Source: CBDEGU01 sp965238045
GTDB lineage: Bacteria > Acidobacteriota > Terriglobia > Bryobacterales > UBA6623
Assembly: GCA_965238045.1 (NCBI GenBank)
Contig: CBDEGU010000012.1
Coordinates: 1,240,001-1,304,000, forward strand
DNA: 64,000 nucleotides
Direction of reading: 5' to 3'
Every line of letters begins with the position of its first letter. The first letter of the stretch is position 1. The notes below the pieces were generated by a model. The model worked only from the letters and a program-made list of their open reading frames with translations, was not told the DNA's origin and made no database searches. A program made the position numbers and the translations under genes. Below are positions 25,742 through 35,490 of this stretch, piece by piece.

Positions 25742-27106
25742 GTGAAACGACACCAGAGAATCCCACCCGCCGGGCCTCTCTCTTTCACCGGATGCACGCT
25801 CGCACTTGTCCTCTGCTTGACCACGCCGCCGTTGTTTGCCGAGGACTGGCCCGAATGGCGGGGCCGCGGCAGAACCGGCGTCTGGAAAGAAACCGGCATC
25901 GTCGAAAAATTTCCCGGCGCGAAGCTCGAGCCGGTCTGGCGCGTGCCCATTCACGCCGGCTACTCCGGCCCCGCGGTCGCCGGCGGGCGCGTCTTCGTCA
26001 CCGACTTTCAGGCCGGCCAGGGTGCCCGCGGCATCGAGCGCGCCGTCTGTCTTGACGAGCGCACCGGACGTCTCCTCTGGGTGCATGCATGGGAAGCCGA
26101 CTATGCGGGCATGCAGCATCCGCTCGGCCCCCGCGCGACGCCGACCGTGGACCGCGATCGTGTCTACATTCTCGGCGCGGCGGGCGATTTGCGGGTCTTG
26201 AACACCGCGAATGGCGAACTGCTCTGGCGTAAGAGCTACAGGGACGACTTCCAGGCCCAACTGCCAGTCTGGGGTTTCAGCGCCGCGCCCCTGATTGACG
26301 GCGAGCGGGTGATCCTCGTCCCCGCCGGACGGCCCGACGCCAAGGTCGTGGCGCTCGACAAATATACGGGCCAGGAACTCTGGCGGGCGCTCGACGCCAC
26401 CATCTCCGAACCCGGCTATTCCCAGCCCATCATCATCCAGGCCGGCGGCGCGCGGCAATTGCTGGTCTGGCATGCCGGGGGGCTCGCCTCCCTTGCCCCG
26501 GCCACCGGACGTCTCTATTGGGAACAGCCCTTCAAGATCCGCATGAATACCCCCATCGCCACCCCGCTGCGGTCCGGTTCCGATCTGGTGGTTTCGGCAT
26601 TCTTCAGCGGCGCCCGCATGTATCGCCTGGACCCCATCGAGCCCAAGGCAACCCTCCTGTGGAAAGGATCAAGCAACAGCGCGGTTGCGACCGACGGCCT
26701 GCACAGTTTGATGGCCACGCCGGTTATCGAGGGCGACTATCTCTATGGAATTTGCAGCTCGGGTCAGTTGCGGTGTCTGAAGCGATCGACCGGCGAGCGC
26801 GTATGGGAATCGCAGCAAGCCACGGTTGAGAAGAAACGGAATGTCTCGGCGTTTCTCATTCGCCATCGCGGCCGGGTCTTCATCCACAACGATCGGGGAG
26901 AATTGATCATCGCCCGCTTTTCACCCCAGGGCTATGAAGAGATCAGCCGCGCGAAGATCATCACTCCGACGACGACCAGCGGAGTCGGCCGTCGCGAACT
27001 CGGCGCGGTCAACTGGGTGCACCCGGCCTTCGCGAACCGGCACGTGATCGCTCGCAACGACGAGGAAATTCTTTCAGTCTCGCTCGCCGCCGCCAAGACC
27101 AACTGA
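25742..27106 (+). CDS. Exported PQQ-like beta-propeller protein, second copy
   Basis: A 454-residue paralogue of the preceding gene starting at GTG 25742. It has a signal peptide (FTGCTLALVLCLTTPPLFAE), the opening DWPEWRGRGRTGVWKE typical of PQQ-like repeat proteins in this phylum, and blades with TGRLLWVHAWEAD, NGELLWRKSYRDDF, TGQELWRALDA, TGRLYWEQPFKI and TGERVWESQQ. The two genes differ enough not to be a recent duplication. It ends about 40 bp before a full-length family A repeat. Confidence 0.78.
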   Translation: MKRHQRIPPAGPLSFTGCTLALVLCLTTPPLFAEDWPEWRGRGRTGVWKETGIVEKFPGAKLEPVWRVPIHAGYSGPAVAGGRVFVTDFQAGQGARGIERAVCLDERTGRLLWVHAWEADYAGMQHPLGPRATPTVDRDRVYILGAAGDLRVLNTANGELLWRKSYRDDFQAQLPVWGFSAAPLIDGERVILVPAGRPDAKVVALDKYTGQELWRALDATISEPGYSQPIIIQAGGARQLLVWHAGGLASLAPATGRLYWEQPFKIRMNTPIATPLRSGSDLVVSAFFSGARMYRLDPIEPKATLLWKGSSNSAVATDGLHSLMATPVIEGDYLYGICSSGQLRCLKRSTGERVWESQQATVEKKRNVSAFLIRHRGRVFIHNDRGELIIARFSPQGYEEISRAKIITPTTTSGVGRRELGAVNWVHPAFANRHVIARNDEEILSVSLAAAKTN

Positions 27107-27146
27107 ACCGGACGGCTCAATAGCTCAACGGGCGGAAACACGGCCA

Positions 27147-27326
27147 CGCCCGCTTTTCTCACCACGTGGCGAAGCGAAGTGCGTGAGAGGCCCGTTAGTA
27201 CGAGGCGCGCGCCGCTTGACGAGCGCGGGCGTACTTGACAGTACGTTGAGCACGGCGAGCAAGCGCAACGAAGTAATGGCGGGCCTATCGCGTGCTTCGG
27301 TCGTCAGGTGGTGAGAAATGCGGGCT
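27147..27326. repeat. Family A element, full-length 180-bp copy A7
   Basis: A complete copy of the MITE-like element. The left end CCCGCTTTTCTCACCAC and the right end GTGGTGAGAAATGCGGG are inverted repeats with one mismatch. The right flank is CTAG; the left flank is CACG (degenerate). The core carries GTACGAGGCGCGCGCCGCTT and TGACAGTACGTTGAGCACGG and encodes no protein. It lies between convergent genes. Confidence 0.88.
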
Positions 27327-27330
27327 AGCT

Positions 27331-29133
27331 TCACTTCCGCTTCGAGCGGCTTCGCTCGAGCATATCTTTCGCGACTTCCAGGTTACGCCGGGCCCTCGCA
27401 TTTTCCGGACTCATTTGAAGGACCCATTCGTAGTCCCTGACAGCCTCTGCATAACGGCCGCTCTTGAAATACTCCTGCGCTCTCAGGATGAAAACGCCCG
27501 GTTGTTTTCTGGCGCGCCTGCCCGCCTCTTCAAGATTCCTCCAACCCGCTTCTTTCTGTCCCATGCGAAGCTGCACCACAGCCAAATTCGCGCGAAACTG
27601 CCCCAATCTTGGGCGCATCTTAACCGCGCGCGCGTAGTATGCAAGCGCTTTCGCGTCGTCTTTAAGACGCGCCGAGGCCAGGCCCAAATTGTTCAGCAGG
27701 TGGGCATGCTCCTGCGAGCCGAGCTCGGCCAGGTCTTCCGCCGTCCGCCATGCTTGCAGAGAACGCGTATGCAGTCCTCTTTCGCCATAGACCTTGCCCA
27801 GCCAGGTCCAGGGACGGACTTTCTGGGGCGATTTCTCAACCGTGTCTTCCCATAGCAACACCTCGTCCGACCACGTGCGGGCGCGCTGGAATGTTCCAGC
27901 GGAATAGACGAGGGCGATCACGGCCAGACCGGCATAGAGGCCTCGCGCCGGAACGTCGCTGAACCTCGCCACCGCGACGCAAGCGGCCAGCAGCAGAAAG
28001 ACGAGCGGCAGATACAGGCGGCGCTCGGCGGCGTAGTCCAATATCGGAAAGAAACTCGACGTGGGCGCCAGCACAACATACGAGCACAAGACGCCGAAAA
28101 CGATCACCGGCGCCCGGCGGTGATAACGGATCAGCCCGGCGGCGATGGCCAGCAGTCCCAGCAGCGCCAGCCAGGAAAGATGCTCTCCCAGCGATTGCGA
28201 GGCCGTGATGTCGTAGTCGGCGTTGAGCCCGTACGGCCAAATCGCCAGCCGAAGGTACAAGAAGTGGACCCGCAATTGTGTCAGCACGTACGGCGCCCAG
28301 GGAAGCCCAAAACCGGCGGAAAGGGAGAAAAGCTGCGGCCGGATCACGACCCAAAAGCCGGCCGCGCCCATGACGGTGAACAATCCGTAGAGACGCCAGT
28401 TTCGTTGCAGTCGCCGCCAATCACATCCCGAGAGCAAGAGGTAGTCGATCGCCAGTACAATCGCCGGCAGGGTGATCTTATCCTGCTTCGTCCCGGCCGC
28501 TCCGGCGAAAAGAAAAGTTATCAGCAGCGCCGAACGCCACGACGCCGCTCCCGGCCCCGCGGCGACAAACGCCCACAGGGCCGCGACAAAGAACCCCGCC
28601 GCCAGTAGCTCGGACCGCCCGCTGACGTAGGCCACCGATTCGGTTTGCAGCGGCGAGGTCAGAAACAGAAGCGGCACGGCGAAGCTGATCCAGGTCTGCA
28701 ATTGCACCGGGACCATCTGGTCGAGCTTGCGCGTTCGAAACAGCGCCAGAAGGAATCGCCAGAGCAGGATCGCGTTGAGTACGTGCAGCAGAATGTTCGT
28801 CAGATGAAACGCGAAAGGCTCGAAGCCGCTCATCCGCTGATTCACGACGTAGCTCAGCATCAGCGCCGGACGGCTCGACTGCAGAAGAGACCGCCAGTCC
28901 CCAGTTCGTACCGTGCTGAAGGTCTCTTGCAGATCGAAATCATCGAACACGAACGTGCCCGGCAGAGCGGAGCTGTAGATCAGGACGCCACTCGCCAGCA
29001 GCACCGCCGCGAAACTCCATTCGCGCACCATGCGTTGCAGCGCCGGCGGCGGAACTTGTTGCTTTTCCGGCTGGTTTCGGCGAGCTTTTCGCTGCCGCTG
29101 AGAGGCCTTCTTCGATGAAGCCTGCGGTTTCAT
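27331..29133 (-). CDS. TMTC-like membrane protein with TPR repeats
   Basis: A 600-residue protein with a basic cytoplasmic N-terminus (KKASQRQRKARRNQ), about ten membrane segments up to residue 400 and a C-terminal TPR domain (WTWLGKVYGERG, HLLNNLGLASARLKDDAKAL, FRANLAVVQLRMGQKEAGW, RAQEYFKSGRYAEAVRDY). The first loop has FVFDDFDLQE, the DD motif of GT-C/TMTC-type O-mannosyltransferases, and the SVAYVSGRSELL and AERRLYLPLV segments typical of the DUF1736/TMTC family. A glycosyl transfer role from a lipid-linked sugar is a family-level inference. The stop TGA is 4 bp from repeat A7. Confidence 0.72.
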   Translation of the reverse strand: MKPQASSKKASQRQRKARRNQPEKQQVPPPALQRMVREWSFAAVLLASGVLIYSSALPGTFVFDDFDLQETFSTVRTGDWRSLLQSSRPALMLSYVVNQRMSGFEPFAFHLTNILLHVLNAILLWRFLLALFRTRKLDQMVPVQLQTWISFAVPLLFLTSPLQTESVAYVSGRSELLAAGFFVAALWAFVAAGPGAASWRSALLITFLFAGAAGTKQDKITLPAIVLAIDYLLLSGCDWRRLQRNWRLYGLFTVMGAAGFWVVIRPQLFSLSAGFGLPWAPYVLTQLRVHFLYLRLAIWPYGLNADYDITASQSLGEHLSWLALLGLLAIAAGLIRYHRRAPVIVFGVLCSYVVLAPTSSFFPILDYAAERRLYLPLVFLLLAACVAVARFSDVPARGLYAGLAVIALVYSAGTFQRARTWSDEVLLWEDTVEKSPQKVRPWTWLGKVYGERGLHTRSLQAWRTAEDLAELGSQEHAHLLNNLGLASARLKDDAKALAYYARAVKMRPRLGQFRANLAVVQLRMGQKEAGWRNLEEAGRRARKQPGVFILRAQEYFKSGRYAEAVRDYEWVLQMSPENARARRNLEVAKDMLERSRSKRK

Positions 29134-29208
29134 CCTGGGTGTCGGCCGCTGAGATTAACGCCAGCCGCGAAAAGCGACAGAAGATCCGCCGGCCGCGTTC
29201 TTGCCACC

Positions 29209-29318
29209 GGAAGCTGTGAAAAAATCGGGACTGTCACAAGCGCTGGCGAAACGCTCTCTGATTCGCAAGGACTTAGGCGATGCGCGGCTGACTGTCCCAG
29301 CATTTTTTTCACGCTTCC
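29209..29318. repeat. Family B element, 110-bp copy B1
   Basis: A non-coding 110-bp repeat with imperfect inverted ends (GGAAGCTGTGAAAAAATC at the left, a match to the reverse complement of the right end TTTTTTTCACGCTTCC). It is about 90% identical by eye to the segment 35491-35600, in the opposite orientation. It lies 8 bp from family A copy A8, so the two repeats form a composite intergenic block. Confidence 0.85.
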
Positions 29319-29325
29319 CGTCCCT

Positions 29326-29505
29326 AGCCCGCTTTTCTCGCCACGTGGCGACCGAAGTGCGTGAGAGGCGCGTCAGTACGAGGCGCGCGCCGCTTGACGA
29401 GCGCAGGCGTACTTGACTGTACGTTGAGCACGGCGAGCAAGCGCAACGAAGGATTGGCGGGCCTGTCATGTGCTTCGGTCGTCAGGTGGTGAGAAATGCG
29501 GGCTA
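29326..29505. repeat. Family A element, full-length 180-bp copy A8
   Basis: The best-preserved copy: CTAG on both sides, inverted ends CCCGCTTTTCTCGCCAC and GTGGTGAGAAATGCGGG. Its core is nearly identical to A7 apart from a few substitutions. The right flank CTAG gives the stop codon (complement of 29503-29505) of kdsC. CTAG on both sides fits a 4-bp YTAR target duplication, as made by IS5-type transposases (inference). Confidence 0.88.
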
Positions 29506-30054
29506 GTACTGATCCAGAATCTCTTGCCACTTGTTCTGGGCCTTGAGCAGCAACTCAATCACGTCCCGGACGGCTCCGTTGCCGCCCAGCCCCGGCGCGA
29601 CGAAGTGCGCCGCCGCAAGCACTTCGGGCCGCGCATGCGAGGGCGCGGCCGAGAGCCCGACCCTCCGCATGATCGGCAGGTCGGTGATGTCGTCGCCAAT
29701 GTAGCCGACCTGCTCGGCTGCCAGTCCCGAATCGGCGAAAATCTCCTCGAGCAGCGGCATCTTGCTTGTGTCGCCCTGGTAGAGGTATCTCATTTTGGCC
29801 GTGCGCGCGCGCTCCTCGACCGCTGGCGAGGTGCGTCCGCTGATGATGCCGGTCTCGATACCGCTGCGATGGGCCCACTGTAGTGCGATGCCGTCCTGGG
29901 AGCCAAAGGTCTTCGTCTCGAACAGACCACCGCCGGGCGCCGGAAGCAGGTAGATGCGCCCGTCGGTGAGAACGCCGTCACAATCCATCAGCAGCAGCTT
30001 GATGCGCGAGGCGCGTTCGAGAAGTTCAGGGGAATGGGCAGCCTTTTGGCTCAT
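29503..30054 (-). CDS. kdsC: KDO-8-phosphate phosphatase (HAD family)
   Basis: A 183-residue HAD phosphatase that dephosphorylates KDO-8-phosphate for lipopolysaccharide synthesis. The nucleophile motif is IKLLLMDCDGVLTDG (Asp24 and Asp26), followed by FGSQDGIALQWAHRSGIETG, IISGRTSPAVEERA and the Mg-binding VGYIGDDITDLPIMRRVGL, as in tetrameric C0-type KdsC proteins. ATG 30054 gives the normal family length; an upstream extension to 30234 is low-complexity. The stop codon lies in the flank of repeat A8. Confidence 0.87.
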   Translation of the reverse strand: MSQKAAHSPELLERASRIKLLLMDCDGVLTDGRIYLLPAPGGGLFETKTFGSQDGIALQWAHRSGIETGIISGRTSPAVEERARTAKMRYLYQGDTSKMPLLEEIFADSGLAAEQVGYIGDDITDLPIMRRVGLSAAPSHARPEVLAAAHFVAPGLGGNGAVRDVIELLLKAQNKWQEILDQY

Positions 30055-30105
30055 TGGTTTCAAGTCTGGATTGTAGCAACAATGCCCGCCACCGCCGCCC
30101 GAACT

Positions 30106-30141
30106 GGGTGACGAGCTGGGTGACCAGATGGGTGACGAGAC
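30106..30141. repeat. Three 12-bp tandem repeats upstream of kdsC
   Basis: Three copies of GGGTGACNAGNN in a row with period 12 (30106-30117, 30118-30129, 30130-30141). They lie 50-90 bp upstream of the kdsC start, so they could be direct binding sites for a regulator or just a microsatellite. Confidence 0.6.
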
Positions 30142-30250
30142 GGCTTCTAAAGTACCGGCTCTTCGGTTCGGTGCGACAGGCCGGATGAACGCTGGTTCGT
30201 CGGTGAGGAACGGTTCGCCCCGCGTCCCGATCACGAGGCTTCAAACCATC

Positions 30251-31028
30251 TCAGCCTGCCGAGCCGACACCATGGTCGGGTCTTTTCCCCCGGCTCGATT
30301 CGGGACTTCGGATCGTTGAGAGGTGCTTAGAAGAGGACTCACCGCCGCCCTCCTCTCGATCATCCAATATGCACTTTAGAAAGCCGACCAGTCCGGCCTC
30401 GCCCAACGTGTATGCGCCCGTCATTCTGAGCGACTCGCTGTACGTTGGATCCCACCCTGGGCCGAACACACGCTTTTCTCCGAGCACGGCCCAACAGATT
30501 GTGAGATTCTCGCTCTTAAGGAACTCCTCCAGCGAATCCTGTCGAAGCAGGAGCGCGCTTGGCCCCTCGGCGTGCGCGGTCGGGTCGAACGCCACAAGTT
30601 GGCCTGTGCCATCGACATAGTCGGCAGCCTTGCCACTCCACCGGAGCCCGAGACCTCTGATCAGATCGCTCGCCGGAAGTCGGAGCGTAAAGCTGTCGTC
30701 AACTGAGCAGTCGAAGCCGCCAACCTCGGCCAGATACTCGATCCCGACACATCGCACTTCCACAGGACAGTCCTGTTGAGGCTTCGTCCATCCCTCATCA
30801 CCAAAGTATTCCTGCTGAAAATATCGGGACGCCGGGGACCACTGGTGCTCTCCCAGGAACATATGGTAGAACTCCGGCGGATCTGGCATCCAGCGACCCC
30901 AGAAATCGACGCCCTCGGCCCACTCGATGAATGCATCTCTGTCCCGGGCCCGAATCAGGTAGCCAGTGCAGCTGTACCAGAGTTCCCGCTTCTCCACATC
31001 AGCCCACTCCCGGTCAACAGGGCGCTCT
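30251..31028 (-). pseudogene. C-terminal fragment of a STAND-type defence protein
   Basis: An open frame of about 250 codons starting inside a protein: VEKRELWYSCTGYLIRARDR, then FIEWAEGVDFWGRWMPDPPE, LGLRWSGKAADYVDGTGQLV and TICWAVLGEKRVFG. I recall this order as the C-terminus of long bacterial NTPase proteins that begin with a nuclease and contain GKKYQWIAYHE upstream. Exactly such a protein ends abruptly at 31350 on the same strand, so the two pieces were probably one gene. The frame has an in-frame TGA just upstream of residue 1 (near 31030), where an IS5 relic begins. The terminal 30 residues may be non-native. Confidence 0.6.
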
Positions 31029-31349
31029 CACGGCGAGCAGCCGGGACGACGCCTCCACGCTCCCTGCTCTTCTCGACACAATCGAGGTTCCCAGCCGGCG
31101 TTGACCACAGGTCAGTCTACGCTCAGCGCGGCCGGTACAGAGAACGTCGTGATTGTGACACGGTTGATTCGCCAGGTCGGGCGACGAGAGTGGCAGAAGG
31201 AGTCGGGCTACCGACCAGGCGCGCGTTGAAAACAGCTTCTTCCGATACAAGTCCGTGCTCGGAGGCGGATTGAAGGCGAGGCACGGCAAGGCACAAAGGA
31301 GAGAAGTTGCGATCGGGTGTCACATCCTCAACCGGATGGCCGAGCTGGG
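31029..31349 (+). pseudogene. IS5-family transposase 3' relic
   Basis: The + strand holds the degraded end of an IS5-type DDE transposase. One frame reads IRQVGRREWQKESGYR, and after a +1 shift another reads QARVENSFFRYKSVLGGGLK, then AQRREVAIGCHILNRMAELG. This is the well-known C-terminal signature of ISL2/IS5-group transposases, including the catalytic Glu in VENSFF. At least one frameshift is present and the 5' two-thirds are missing. It lies antisense inside the defence pseudogene. Junctions at about 31029 and 31349 are estimates; no inverted repeats were found. Confidence 0.7.
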
Positions 31350-34300
31350 GTCCCGTCATCGGGGTGGGCAATCATCAACAGGTCCTCTAGGTTTGGGAGG
31401 TCCTTATAGCGCGTAACCCACTCCCGGGGCGCATCCGGGTCACCCCAGTCCTTGTATTGAGCCGAACCCCACCACGCCGGTGAGTGTCCATGCCAAGATG
31501 TGCCCCCCGGAAGCTTTCGAAGTGTGCACGACGGGTCGATATCCCGAAGAGAGGTCTGCCAAGGGCCTTCGTAGGTTTGGTCGCCGCCTTCCCCACGGAA
31601 CTCCTCGCGGTACTGATAGTGGTCGGCCACAAGCGCCATGATCTCGTGGTAAGCGATCCACTGATATTTCTTTCCGATCCTTTCGGCCTTCGCTGCCCTG
31701 CGACCCATATAGTTGACCGCGTGGCGGTCGAAGTCACCGAAGCGCTCCACAGTCCAGCCGAGGTCGAAAACCCGCCAAACTACGTACCGTTGAATCAATC
31801 CTAGGTCGAAACGTGGAGGGTCTTCCCGACCTCCATCGCTATTCTTCGCGGTCAGCAGCTGATCGAGAGCTCGAGCCTGCTCTTCGGTGAGCACTGAGTT
31901 GAGTGCCTCCAGCGCCGTAGTTCGCCCCTGCTCCAAACTTGCGAATTCTGGATCGTGCTCGTCTGCTCCTCCAACCTCGCTCTCTTCACTCTTCTCGAGG
32001 GCCTTAAGGTCTGTGTCTACGAATTGCTCAGCAAGCCACTTGGTCAAAGACTGTTGTTTGACCTTGTCGTCGGCGGTCTTGAAGTCGATCCAAGCTCTTT
32101 TCTCTGCTTCCGAGAATCCTTCTAGGAGCGCAGCAATTCTCTCGTCCGCCGATCGCCATCTCGGCTCAGCGAGCCGGAGAGAGAGCCAGTTAGTCGACCA
32201 GGAGTTCGTACCAATCACGTAGCAGGCGAAGTCACCACGCATTACCGAGGATACGATGTGCAGGCGGGCCCACTCCCCGGAGCCGCCCTCGTACGAAACA
32301 AGAGAAGAGTCGTCCGACAGCGGTTTGATGTCGTCCTCCGTTGGGATCGTCAGCCACGGGCTCGCGTATGGCGGCCGGACACGGTCTGCCACGATGCTGA
32401 CCCCGGCGCCAAGATTGATCGCGCGCTCGACAACACCTCGCGCGTAGTCCCGGAGTAGGATGTGTGGGTGAGGCGCACCGTTGGCAAATACACGACCGTA
32501 GACGCCTTCTGCCAACCGACCGACCTGTGAACAATCGTCGCTCCGCATGGCCGTCCCATAAGCGACGGCATACACCCTTTCCAAAAGATATAGGTCATCA
32601 ATATCAGCGAACCGCTCAACAAGGCGGAGGACTGCGCCCAGTCGCCCAGTCAGTAGGTTGACGAGAGCCTTGGTGGCGCGGTCTCGGAGAAAGCGGTTCG
32701 AACTCGTCAGCATCCAGGACAGCGCTGTGGCACACAGGTCAACAACTTCCTCATCAAGAGTAGATTCTGAGGCAAGAGAAGACGCCCAGTCAACGAGGCG
32801 GTCAACCGCTTCCTGCTGACCCCACGCGCGATGCAAGTAGACAGTCCACCAGGCATCACGATCAGGCATGGGGTCTCGGCGGAGCCGCTTGTCGAGAAAG
32901 TCTGCATTCAGCGGGTGCTCGGGCAGTGTAGCCACGGTGAGAAGCACGTCCAGCGTATCGTGCCAGTCCTCATTGTTCCGCCCGAACTCTCTAAGCACGT
33001 TCAGTGTGTCGTCTGAGAATGCGTTATACGAACGCCAGACCAAGCTCTGACGAAAGGCGTTTCTGACTGCCCAGTGGTCCCAAACCTCGGGTGCCAGCAC
33101 CAGTTCCTGGCCGGTACGCTCCGGAACCTGGATACACATGGCTTCGAGGAGACCTGGCGAGACGTATTGCCGCTTTTCCCAAAGAAACGCGAGCGGTGCG
33201 CCGGCAGCGAAGGCGGAAGCTGGGGCGTCTGTGTCCAGATGCGCATCAAGCAGCGTCTGGCAAACGAGACCAGTTCCTGGCCGGTACGCTCCGGAACCTG
33301 GATACACATGGCTTCGAGGAGACCTGGCGAGACGTATTGCCGCTTTTCCCAAAGAAACGCGAGCGGTGCGCCGGCAGCGAAGGCGGAAGCTGGGGCGTCT
33401 GTGTCCAGATGCGCATCAAGCAGCGTCTGGCAAACAAGGTGATCTGCTAGTCGCTCGTAGGCGACGAAGACCTTGTCTTCCACCGTTGAGTCCGGGCGTC
33501 GCGCGACATCTTCGGCAAGCACGCCTTCGACAATCAAGGCATGAAACAGAGAGTCATGAAACTCACGTCCGGGTAACAGAGCATCCACAACTTCCTTAGC
33601 GCTCGCGCGCGGTAGCCAGCTCTGTCCCGAATCAACAAGCGACTTTGCAAGCCTTTCTAAAGCCCGTCGCACCAGCCTGTCCTGTTTGTCGAAATTGAGG
33701 GACGACGCCAAGCGTTCGTTGATCGCATCGAGGTACAGGCCGAACGCGTAGGTGATACCGTTAAACCCGCGAGGGAGTCGTGTCTGCCCTGTATCCTGTA
33801 GCCCCCGACAAAGGGTCTTAAGGAAGAGCGGATTGCGGAACTCTGGAGCCAGCAGCGGGGTGGACGGCAGCTCCAGCCCATGGTGTACGAAGAAACTGCG
33901 CGTCGCATCGTACTCGACCCCGGCGAAGCCTGGGTGGGTTGTCGAGAACGCTCTATTGCGAACCTCCTCTGGAACAATGATTTCTTCATATGAGGACCGA
34001 ACCGAGAGCAACACTCCAATCCATTCAGACCTCTCAAGGTGGACGAGAAATCCTGCCATATGACTTGGCCATATCTGTCTTCCCGATCCTTCGTTGATCG
34101 CGTCGATCAACATTAGAGCCCGGCTATCGGCCGCCTGTGCGGCGGCCTCAAGAGCGCCCACAAACTCTTCAGCGGTCAGTCCGCTGAGATCAAGCTGCTG
34201 TAGCGTTTGAACCCACGGTTCCTCTGTGCCCGTAAACCGCTGCCCCATGAGAAGAACGGTCGGCCGACCATCCGCGACTCGCCGCTTGGCTACGTCGCAC

Positions 34301-35412
34301 AGGAGGTGTGTTTTTCCCGTTCCTACGTCACCTTTGAGGAGCATTAGAGCACGGCCCGCTACCGAATCCCCTTGCGAGAGTGCCTTTTGAGTACCCAAGA
34401 GTTCGGAGCGTAGTTTTTGAAGCTCATAGCCCCGCTCCCTGAAAGGGTTGTGGCTGTAATGAGCCCTTGAAGCTGGCCTATCGGGCTTCGACTCTTGTGC
34501 GTCGTACTCCTCTTCGCGCTCCGCCAACAGGAGGCTGAGTTGGTCGGTGGTGGCCAGTGCTTCGGCAATCTGCTCAGCGATTGCCGCGAAGGGCAACGTG
34601 CCTACGACCTGAGTCTTCAACTCGCCGAGGGCAGTGAGAACAGCCTGGACCTGTGATCCAAGCGACGACTCCGAAGCCTCCAGCGTGTCCTCAGCGGGCA
34701 CCGCTGAGCGACGAAAGCTCGGGAGTTTCTTGCGGATCTTCCGAGCCTCGCCTTTGATCCTGTTGAAGAACTCTTCCGTTCGTCCGAAAGCCTCTAGGTC
34801 GCCAGCAATCGGCAAATCTACGTGAAGCTCAGGCGTGTACCGCGGGCCTGCCGTATTGATGGCCTCTTGCAGGCGAGCGTCAAACCAGCTCCTGTCGAAC
34901 CTACGAACATCAAACCAGAAGCGAAGGCGTCCAGCGTGTTCTGGTCTCGCCAAACATTCGAGCAGTTCAGATCTGCCCCAGTAAACGAACTCGACAGTCA
35001 GGCCGCGATCCGACGCCCAGCCCTCCCACTTCAGAACGTGTTGCCCCCATCGATCTTTCGCCGAACTACGACCTTCGATCCGAGGATCGGGGCGATCGAG
35101 TGGGACACAAACGAAGTACCGTACAAGCTGGGGATGTTTATCTAGCGCAGTCTTAACCGAGCGGTCGAGTTGAGAAAGTTGCGAGTCGCCGAGCTGGTGA
35201 AAGTACTTCGCCTGCCATCCCCATTCGGTGAGGTCACCTAGGACGGCATAGCACTCCACGCCGGCATCGGGCGGCCCCTTTCGCTCAAAACTCGAACCGG
35301 TTGGGCGCTCGGCGCGCGCAAGCTGGGCGCACAACTCCTCGAACCCGTCCGCTCTAGATCCGTTGAGCGGTCGGATCGCATTCCAGTCGATCGCTGGTGA
35401 ATTCAACGGCAC
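31350..35412 (-). pseudogene. Mrr-like nuclease / STAND NTPase defence protein (Avs4-like), broken
   Basis: If one copy of the 170-bp duplication at 33.1-33.4 kb is removed, an uninterrupted frame of 1,305 codons runs from ATG 35412 to 31328 (4,085 minus 170 is exactly divisible by 3). Residues 1-75 have FEELCAQLARAE, GPPDAGVECY and WGWQAKYF, the D...QxK pattern of Mrr-like PD-(D/E)XK nucleases (Asp49, Gln67, Lys69). Residues 355-445 hold Walker A LKGDVGTGKTHLL and Walker B-like ALMLIDAINEGSGR, typical of STAND ATPases. A long helical region follows and a conserved ERIGKKYQWIAYHEIMALVA. With the detached C-terminus the protein would be about 1,550 residues, similar in domain order and size to AVAST Avs4 (family-level recollection). 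As it stands the gene is inactive. Confidence 0.65.
33099..33435. repeat. Exact 167-bp direct duplication, period 170
   Basis: Copy 1 (33099-33265) and copy 2 (33269-33435) are identical as far as I can read, separated by 3 bp (GAG). The shift of 170 bp is not a multiple of 3, so the reading frame of the defence gene is lost: the 5' half reads into copy 2 and then out of frame, and the 3' half only opens again within copy 1. Lack of divergence implies a very recent event or an assembly artefact. Confidence 0.93.
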
Positions 35413-35490
35413 TGCAGCCTATCGGTTGAGTTTATCGAGAAAACCGAAGGGCGCGCACAGATCCACGACACCACGGGGAGATCGCGGACA

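Noticed and set aside
24266..26473. 735-residue open frame antisense to the two propeller genes
   Set aside because: It spans two unrelated genes and their gap, has no domain signature and is a GC-rich shadow.
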